This document shows positions 18,166 to 23,894 of a stretch of DNA of 25,748 nucleotides, piece by piece (within the stretch, counting starts at the first letter, position 1; every line of letters starts with the position of its first letter). The stretch is from a virus. The notes beneath the pieces were generated by a model that was given only the letters and a program-made list of their open reading frames with translations, did no database searches and had not been told where the DNA came from. The translations under genes were made by a program, and so were the position numbers. The DNA lies in the IMG/VR virus record IMGVR_UViG_3300020123_000065, positions 1 through 25,748 of that record; one strand, written 5' to 3'.

Positions 18166-18639
18166 ATGCAGCTCTCGTTCGAGGCCATCGATAGCCCGGA
18201 GGCAGCCGAGATCCTCCGCGTCCTGCGCAACCAGTGCGCCGCGTCGATGACCAGGGATACCAGCCAGATCACCCCGGCCGCCCAGCGGGAGTTCTACCGG
18301 GCCAGGATCGTGACGGGGAAGGTCGAGGGGTTCCTCGTGCACGCCGGGGGGGAGCCGGTGGCGTACGGGCTGATTGTCTGGGACGAGGAGGGCCGCGCCT
18401 GGTCGTCCACGGGCGTCGCGGCGGCCCGCCGCGGGGAAGGGCTCGGCCGGATCATCACCATCGAGAACGTGAAGCGCGCCCACGCCCACGGCGTCCCGAT
18501 GTGGGCGGAGGTCCGCCGGGACAACGCGGCCCAGCAGAAAATCTGCCTCTCCATCGGCTACCGCCTGGTGCACGCGTTCACCAGGGACGGCGTGGCCGTC
18601 GACGTGATGCGCTGCGACGCGCTGCCGGAGCATGCGTGA
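18166..18639 (+). CDS. GNAT-family N-acetyltransferase
   Basis: The product is 157 aa, from ATG 18166 with a GGGAGAGG site about 8 nt upstream. The GNAT fold is visible: strand EGFLVHAGGEPVAYGLIVWD, strand AWSSTGVAAA, then the acetyl-CoA pyrophosphate loop RGEGLG (89-94) with helix RIITIENVKRAHAHG, strand MWAEVRRDN and the last motif AAQQKICLSIGYRLVHAF. It would move an acetyl (or other acyl) group from CoA to an amine. Next to a DegT aminotransferase, the natural substrate is the amino group of the new amino sugar, as in bacterial pairs that make N-acetylated amino-deoxy sugars. Other GNAT substrates cannot be excluded. Its stop overlaps the GT2 start. Confidence 0.88.
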   Translation: MQLSFEAIDSPEAAEILRVLRNQCAASMTRDTSQITPAAQREFYRARIVTGKVEGFLVHAGGEPVAYGLIVWDEEGRAWSSTGVAAARRGEGLGRIITIENVKRAHAHGVPMWAEVRRDNAAQQKICLSIGYRLVHAFTRDGVAVDVMRCDALPEHA

Positions 18640-19298
18640 TCTCCGTCGTCACCCCCGCCTACCGGGACTGGCCGGCCCTGCAGCGGGCCATCGCGTCGCT
18701 GGAGGCGCAGACCTGGCAGGACTGGCAGCATGTGGTGGTCGCGGACGGCCCCGACCCGGGGCTGCGCGAGGCGCTGCACGCCCTGGGCTACGCCGGGCAC
18801 GGGAAACGGGTGCTCGCCGAGCTCGGCCGGAACTGGCACGGGTTCCTCGGCGGCGACGACGCCGGGCAGCCCCCCGGGCGTCCCGGCGGACGCGGCGGCC
18901 GGGGTTCCCGGGGCGTGTCCACCGCGCTGGCCGGGACCTACCTCGCCGCCGGGGACCTGATCGGCTACCTGGACCAGGACTGCGAGTACCTGCCCGGCCA
19001 CCTGCAGGCGTGCGCGAAGGCGCTGGACGCCTCCGGCGCGGACTTCGCCTACACGCAGATGGAGCGGTGGTTCGGCGCGCAGCGGTGGGACGTGGTCGGC
19101 GACGGCACCCCCGCGCACGGGCAGATCGACGGGAACATGGTGGTGCACCGGGCCGGCCTGCTGCGGCAGGCGAACTGGCGGTGGGGCGGCGACGCGGACT
19201 GGGACCTGATCAGCCGGTGGGTCAACGCCGGGGCCCGGTGGGAGTTCGTGCCGGGGGTGACCGTGCGGTGGCATCACGACCCGGCGGACATGATGTGA
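18636..19298 (+). CDS. GT2-family glycosyltransferase
   Basis: The product is 220 aa, starting at GTG 18636 and overlapping the GNAT stop by 4 nt, so coupled to it. The GT-A fold is clear: ISVVTPAYRDWPALQRAIAS, WQHVVVADGPDPGL (Asp37, nucleotide binding), RGVSTALAGTYLAAGDLIGY and the metal-binding DQD at 113-115 (LDQDCEYLPGHL), then DGNMVVHRAGLLRQANWRWG and a final GGDADWDLISRW, where Asp residues often serve as base. Between strands there is a Gly/Arg/Pro-rich stretch (AGQPPGRPGGRGGRGSRG, 76-93) that is unusual for the family and may be a flexible loop or an insertion. Length is short but complete. It would transfer the sugar made by the neighbouring enzymes; the acceptor is unknown. Confidence 0.9.
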   Translation: MISVVTPAYRDWPALQRAIASLEAQTWQDWQHVVVADGPDPGLREALHALGYAGHGKRVLAELGRNWHGFLGGDDAGQPPGRPGGRGGRGSRGVSTALAGTYLAAGDLIGYLDQDCEYLPGHLQACAKALDASGADFAYTQMERWFGAQRWDVVGDGTPAHGQIDGNMVVHRAGLLRQANWRWGGDADWDLISRWVNAGARWEFVPGVTVRWHHDPADMM

Positions 19299-19321
19299 CG
19301 CTGACCTGAAGGGAGACCGCT

Positions 19322-19510
19322 ATGCACCTGCTGGGCAAGGCGGAGATCGTGCCGCCGCCGTGGGAACCGGACCAGGGGTGGCGGGTCCTGGACCCGGACG
19401 GGCACCTGGTCAGCGCGGGCGGCAAGACGATCATCACGGTGGAACTCGTCTTCGACCAGATCTACGGCGTGCCCGGCGACAAGATACCGCTGCTCCGCCA
19501 GGTGAGCTGA
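19322..19510 (+). CDS. small hypothetical protein, paralog of the next ORF
   Basis: The product is 62 aa, MHLLGKAEIVPPPWEPDQGW onward, starting at ATG 19322 with GGGAG about 8 nt upstream. Its core, GWRVLDPDGHLVSAGGKTII, matches GWQVVDAAGHIIAVGGQTVT of the next ORF, so the two are related. It is a tiny beta-hairpin domain (W-x-V-x-D-x-x-G-H-x-x-x-x-G-G) that may be a tail-associated unit. The stop overlaps the next ATG (TGATG). Confidence 0.65.
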   Translation: MHLLGKAEIVPPPWEPDQGWRVLDPDGHLVSAGGKTIITVELVFDQIYGVPGDKIPLLRQVS

Positions 19511-19663
19511 TGACTGAGGGGCTGGCGTTCGAGCCGGAGGACGAGCCGCCCGCAGTGGCGACGCCGTGCGGTTGGCAGGTCGTTGACGCGGCCGGTCACA
19601 TAATCGCGGTCGGCGGCCAGACGGTGACAGAAGCGTCCGCGGACGCAGGCGAGGAGAACTTAG
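19510..19663 (+). pseudogene. paralog of the previous gene without its own stop codon
   Basis: ATG 19510 overlaps the previous stop and begins MTEGLAFEPEDEPPAVATPC, then GWQVVDAAGHIIAVGGQTVT, clearly related to the preceding protein. After about 50 codons (SADAGEEN) the homologous part ends, but the frame has no stop. It stays open to 20622, across two other genes, as a Gly/Arg/His-rich shadow. The next gene's ribosome-binding site (GAGGAG, about 19650-19655) and ATG 19664 sit exactly where this gene should end. A lost stop, a frameshift near 19650 or a real long overlapping product are possible. I mark only the recognisable part. Confidence 0.45.
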
Positions 19664-20122
19664 ATGGCGGCCATCGACCAGACACTCGTGTCGCTGATCC
19701 TCAACGCGCTGACCCCGACGGGGGCGGCGGGCGTCCCCGGGACGGCGCTGGGCACGCCGCTGGGCGCCGCGGCGATGCGGATCCGGCTCAACTCCACGCT
19801 GTCCACAGCGTCCGCGGCGGGCACCGAGCTTCCCACCCAGACCTCCGGGTACACCACCGCGGTCAGCGGCGGGTGGCTGATGGCCAACGCGTCGGCCGTG
19901 TCGTCGGCCGGGTCGGCGGTGGGGGTGCCCGCGGTCACCCAGTCGTTCGTCTCCAACGGGTCACCCACCAACGTCGTGTCGTTCGACCTGCAGTCGAACA
20001 CGGGTGTCCGGTCCTGGTGGGGGCCGTTCAACGGGCAGCCTGTCGCCGTGGCGTCCGGCAACACATTCCAGGTAGTCGGCGGGAGCGGTGCCGCTGCCGG
20101 GATCCAGATCTCCCTGACGTAA
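19664..20122 (+). CDS. phage tail-fibre-like structural protein
   Basis: The product is 152 aa, from ATG 19664 with GAGGAG about 9 nt upstream. It begins MAAIDQTLVSLILNALTPTG, then AAMRIRLNSTLSTASAAGTELPTQTSGYTTA, a pattern found in phage tail-fibre and receptor-binding subunits ('RLMT...GTEL...GYTA'). The rest is beta-rich Ser/Thr/Ala/Val sequence ending GNTFQVVGGSGAAAGIQISL. It is soluble, with no catalytic motif. It leads a run of virion-surface proteins to the end of the window. Assignment as structural rests on sequence style and position. Confidence 0.7.
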   Translation: MAAIDQTLVSLILNALTPTGAAGVPGTALGTPLGAAAMRIRLNSTLSTASAAGTELPTQTSGYTTAVSGGWLMANASAVSSAGSAVGVPAVTQSFVSNGSPTNVVSFDLQSNTGVRSWWGPFNGQPVAVASGNTFQVVGGSGAAAGIQISLT

Positions 20123-20137
20123 AGGACGCTGACCCAG

Positions 20138-20719
20138 ATGTCGTTCTACACCGGCACCTCGTGCGAGCTGCTGTACGCGCTGGCCACCCCGGTCACCAAG
20201 AACACCTACACCACGCAGGCGCCCATCGGCCCGCTGATCGCCACCGCGCTGGTGCCGACAATCCCGGCCGGGTTCTTCTCCGGAGCCGCCCAGCGGGCGA
20301 TCTACTTCAAGGCGCTGGGAACGATCGCCAACGCGGCGACAGCGGCCACGTTCTCCCCGGCGTTCGCGGTGAACACGACGGCCAACAGCGCCACCGCCCT
20401 GACCCCCGCGACCATCTACACGACCACCGCGCCCACGGCGTCCACGACCTGCCAGTGGGAGATGGAAGCCTGGATTACCTGCCAGGCGCTGGGTACGAGC
20501 GCGGGCATGACCTTGCAGGTGAACGGTTCCTGGCGCCAGTCGATCCTGGCCTCTGGCGGCGCGCCGAGCACCGCGGCGCTCGAAGCCCAGTTCGCCGCGA
20601 ACCTGACCGCCCTGGCGTCTAACGTCGCGTACTTCCCGGAGCTGTACGGCACCTGGTCGGCGTCCAACGCCGGAGCTACCACGACCGTCCAGCAGATTCT
20701 CATGTTCGGCCTGAACTGA
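20138..20719 (+). CDS. phage structural protein, beta-rich
   Basis: The product is 193 aa, MSFYTGTSCELLYALATPVT onward, from ATG 20138, 15 nt after the previous stop, with an AAGGA site. It is Ala/Thr-rich and beta-type throughout (CQWEMEAWITCQALGTSAGM, TTVQQILMFGLN), including a 'QWEMEAWITCQ' strand pattern usual in jelly-roll-like virion proteins. Two cysteines are close together in that core. No enzyme motif is present. It is probably a minor tail or decoration protein; family not recognised. Confidence 0.65.
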   Translation: MSFYTGTSCELLYALATPVTKNTYTTQAPIGPLIATALVPTIPAGFFSGAAQRAIYFKALGTIANAATAATFSPAFAVNTTANSATALTPATIYTTTAPTASTTCQWEMEAWITCQALGTSAGMTLQVNGSWRQSILASGGAPSTAALEAQFAANLTALASNVAYFPELYGTWSASNAGATTTVQQILMFGLN

Positions 20720-20728
20720 GCGGCCTGG

Positions 20729-21865
20729 ATGCCGGTCCTGGGTTACACCCCCGTCTGGTACGCGGCGCCGTCCGGGACCACGCCGTCCGCGCCGTCGAAT
20801 GTCACGTCGATCACGAAGGACGCCGGGGCCACCCTGTCGTTCCTGGCGCCGTCCAGCCCCGGCACCGGCGGCGCCGTCACGTCCTACACGGCGACCCCGT
20901 ACATCGCCGGGGTGGCGCAGTCGGCGACGACGACCGCCGTGGGGTCGGCGGGCAGCATCACCGGCAGCAACGGGAACACGTACGTGACCATCCCGTGCAC
21001 CGGGCTCACCAACTCCACCGCGTATACGTTCACCGTCCACGCGTCCAACGCCGCGGGCGCCGGGGGCGAATCCGCGGCGTCGGGGGCGAACACGCCGCTG
21101 GCCGGCCTGGTGTTCGGGGATGATTTCAACGGGCCCGCGTCCGGGCCGATCGACCCGGAATGGTGGGTGTACTCCCGGTGCGGGTACATCGCCCAGTCCG
21201 AGGTCGAGTGGTACCTGCCGTCCCAGTGCGTCCTCGACGGGTCCGGGAACCTGCAGCTCACCGCGACCCACACGTCGCACACCGGCATCTCCTACCCGTC
21301 GGACGGCAACACGGTCCGCACGCAGACGTGGCTGTCCGGCGCGTGCCAGTCCAACACGAAAACGTGGGCGCCCACCGCCGGGAATACGATGACGTTCGAG
21401 GTGCGGCAGCAGGTCTGCGCCGACTCGGGGAACGGGTTCTGGCCCGGCCTGTTCTGGCTGGCCGGGCAGACGCGCCTGAACGACTGGAAAACCGACCCGC
21501 TGCAGACCGGCTGGGACAGCACCGGGCAGGCGGAACTCGACGTCGCCGAATGGAACCCCTCCCAGATCGCCGCCCCGCACGACTACGGGAACGTCACGTG
21601 GAACAGCAGCAGCCCCGACTCGTTCATCGTGACCACGGCGACGGACTTCTCCGCCGCGATGCACGTCTACAACGTGAAGTGGAAACCGGGCGTCTCCGCG
21701 GTGTACGCCCGGGACGGCACCACGACCCACACGTCGGCGTCCGGGAACGTGCCCGCGTCCGGAGCCCAGTTCATGCTGCTGCTGTACCTGCAGATGCTCG
21801 CCGGGGGGCCGGCCACCACCGAGAGCTGCCTCATCGACTACGTCCGCGTCTTCGACCTGCCCTGA
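20729..21865 (+). CDS. tail-associated glycanase: FN3 plus GH16 domain
   Basis: The product is 378 aa. Residues about 20-123 form an FN3 domain (PSAPSNVTSITKDAGATLSF... GLTNSTAYTFTVHASNAAGAG). Residues about 128-378 are a GH16 domain: LVFGDDFNGPASGPIDPEWW, then GFWPGLFWLAGQ and the catalytic signature AELDVAEWN. Glu269 is the probable nucleophile, Asp271 the helper and Glu274 the acid/base. The end is DYVRVFDLP, a typical last strand. GH16 enzymes cut beta-1,3 or beta-1,4 glucans and galactans such as laminarin, lichenan and agarose; the exact bond cannot be read here. There is no signal peptide, so it probably acts as part of the virion, degrading host surface or biofilm polysaccharide. It lies between fibre-type genes and the tailspike, which supports this. 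Confidence 0.9.
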   Translation: MPVLGYTPVWYAAPSGTTPSAPSNVTSITKDAGATLSFLAPSSPGTGGAVTSYTATPYIAGVAQSATTTAVGSAGSITGSNGNTYVTIPCTGLTNSTAYTFTVHASNAAGAGGESAASGANTPLAGLVFGDDFNGPASGPIDPEWWVYSRCGYIAQSEVEWYLPSQCVLDGSGNLQLTATHTSHTGISYPSDGNTVRTQTWLSGACQSNTKTWAPTAGNTMTFEVRQQVCADSGNGFWPGLFWLAGQTRLNDWKTDPLQTGWDSTGQAELDVAEWNPSQIAAPHDYGNVTWNSSSPDSFIVTTATDFSAAMHVYNVKWKPGVSAVYARDGTTTHTSASGNVPASGAQFMLLLYLQMLAGGPATTESCLIDYVRVFDLP

Positions 21866-21900
21866 GAAGTCCGTCCGTCCGCTAGCGGGGAGGGCCGCCC

Positions 21901-23856
21901 GTGCCGTTCATCCCGCTGGAGGTCTTCGCCAACAACCCGTCCACCACCGTGTCCTCCGGCGGGACGACGGCGCCGGCCGGGGGGACCGTGGAGACGTGGA
22001 CGGTGGCGTCGTCGGCGTCGTTCCCGGCGGTGGAGATCGGCGCGACCCAGTTCCACGTCGCGGACCCGGCGCTGCCGTCGGAGATGATCACCGTGCAGAA
22101 CATCTCCGGGACCACGTGGACGGTACTCAGAGGCGCGGAGGGCAGCACCCCGGTCGCGCACTTCGCCGGGTTCACCGTCGTGCAGGTGGTCACCGCGGGG
22201 GTGCTGGCGGGGCTGGCGTACCCGGCGTGGCAGTTCCCCGTCCAGCAGTACGGCGCGCAGGGCGACGGGAAGATCGGCACCGGCGGGACCGGGGCGTCCG
22301 GGCAGGCGGTCCTCACCGACGCGGCCGCGTCGTTCGTCAACGCGGCCGCCCCGGCCGGGGACGTCGGCAAGGTCATCATCGTCAACCAGGGCACCGGCTC
22401 CGCGACCGTCGCCACCAACCCGTTCGTCGGCACGATCAGCGCCGTCAACTCCGCCACGTCCGTCACCCTGTCGGGGAACCTGGCCGCCACCTGCGCCGCC
22501 GCCCCCTACGTGTACGGCACCGACGACGCGGCGGCGATCACCGCGGCGGTCCTCGCGGCGTCCCAGTGGGCGGTCGCCACCGGGAACTACAAGGCCCAGG
22601 TCGTGTTCGAGCCGCAGCTGTACATGCTCGGCGCCCTGGTCCAGTCCACCACCTACGGGTTCGCCCCGTTCAACACCGGGGCCGGCTACACGTACAACAC
22701 GCACATCCCGCTGCCGTTCACCACCCAGTACGCCCGCAAGCTGGTCATCGACATGATCGGGGTCGGCGACGCCGCCGAGCCGGACTTCTGGGGGTCCGCG
22801 GTCCCCGCGGTGCAGGGGACCTGCCTGGTGTCCGCCGTGTTCCCCCCGTCCCAGCCGGACGCCACGTTCGGGCAGATGTCCGTCATCGGCACCCCGTCGT
22901 CGCAGGCCAACATCGGGAACGGCGGCATCACCAACGCGAACTACGCCAACGTCCTGGTCAACGTCGAGGGCATCACCGTCGTGATGCCGTTCAACGGGCA
23001 GCAGTACGGGTTCGACCTGCGGTGGGCCGCGCAGGCCCACGTGGACTCCTCCGCCGCGGTCGCGTTCGCGCCGGTCAATATCAACGCCCAGACCGTCGGC
23101 GGGACGTGGCTGCGGGGCACCAACCTGCCGTCCAACGGCGTCGGCGTCGGCCTGGCCATGCCCGCCAGCGGGAACAACGCGCTGGCCCTGGTCGGCCGGT
23201 TCTCCTGCGAGGGCCTGTCCACCGGGCTGCTGATCTCCGAGCACTTCACCGCGCAGCACGTCGTCACCATGTACTGCAACACCGGGATCCAGGTCAACTG
23301 GAACCCGGCCGGGACGATCATCCACGGCGGCGCCATCCAGATGTGGACCTGCGAGGGCACCGGCATGGGCCTGGTCACCAACGTCGGGTCCTCGTCCCTG
23401 TACAACCTGTTCATCGCCGACGCCGACTTCGAGCTGATGATCACCGGGTACGTCAACGACCCGAACGGGAACCTGTGCGGCGTCATGTACTGGCGTGACC
23501 TCGGCGCCACCTGGACCCCCGCCGGGGCGGCGACGGTGGCGCAGAACTACAAGATCGTCAACACCCGGATGACAGTCGGCCCGTGGGCGGCCGTCGCCGG
23601 GCTGAACATCCCGGCGCCGCCGGCCGCCCCGGCGTCGGGGGTGACGCAGCAGAACACCGCCTACCGGGACGCCACCGTCTACTGCTCGGCCACCACGTCG
23701 ATCACCAACACGGCGGCGGGGCCGCTGACCGGCAGCATGACGGCGCTCGGGCAGACCGCGAGCGCGGGCCAGGCCATCCCCGTCCGGGTGCCGGGCGGCC
23801 ACTGGTACTCCGTCACCTACACCGGGACGCTGACGACCAGATGGGTGATGGATTGA
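21901..23856 (+). CDS. tailspike-like protein with pectate-lyase-fold beta-helix
   Basis: The product is 651 aa, from GTG 21901 with GGGGAGG about 7 nt upstream. Residues 1-105 are a virion-attachment-type domain (TTVSSGGTTAPAGGTVETWT, FHVADPALPSEMITVQNISG, RGAEGSTPVAHFAGFTV), common in actinophage minor tail proteins. Then comes QQYGAQGDGKIGTGG (115-129), the opening motif of pectate-lyase-superfamily tailspikes, followed by GTDDAAAITAAVLAAS and a long stretch of short strands compatible with a right-handed beta-helix to about residue 550. A beta-rich C-terminal cap ends GHWYSVTYTGTLTTRWVMD. Such spikes bind and often cleave surface glycans, but I cannot identify catalytic residues. No membrane segment is present. 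Confidence 0.85.
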   Translation: MPFIPLEVFANNPSTTVSSGGTTAPAGGTVETWTVASSASFPAVEIGATQFHVADPALPSEMITVQNISGTTWTVLRGAEGSTPVAHFAGFTVVQVVTAGVLAGLAYPAWQFPVQQYGAQGDGKIGTGGTGASGQAVLTDAAASFVNAAAPAGDVGKVIIVNQGTGSATVATNPFVGTISAVNSATSVTLSGNLAATCAAAPYVYGTDDAAAITAAVLAASQWAVATGNYKAQVVFEPQLYMLGALVQSTTYGFAPFNTGAGYTYNTHIPLPFTTQYARKLVIDMIGVGDAAEPDFWGSAVPAVQGTCLVSAVFPPSQPDATFGQMSVIGTPSSQANIGNGGITNANYANVLVNVEGITVVMPFNGQQYGFDLRWAAQAHVDSSAAVAFAPVNINAQTVGGTWLRGTNLPSNGVGVGLAMPASGNNALALVGRFSCEGLSTGLLISEHFTAQHVVTMYCNTGIQVNWNPAGTIIHGGAIQMWTCEGTGMGLVTNVGSSSLYNLFIADADFELMITGYVNDPNGNLCGVMYWRDLGATWTPAGAATVAQNYKIVNTRMTVGPWAAVAGLNIPAPPAAPASGVTQQNTAYRDATVYCSATTSITNTAAGPLTGSMTALGQTASAGQAIPVRVPGGHWYSVTYTGTLTTRWVMD

Positions 23857-23894
23857 GCGGCACGGGAGCGGTTACGCAGCAGGGGCGGTGAGCC

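Noticed and set aside
19961-23802. Two long reverse-strand frames opposite the tail genes
   Set aside because: Composition is Gly/Arg/Val-rich shadow, while the forward genes have clear GH16, FN3 and beta-helix motifs.
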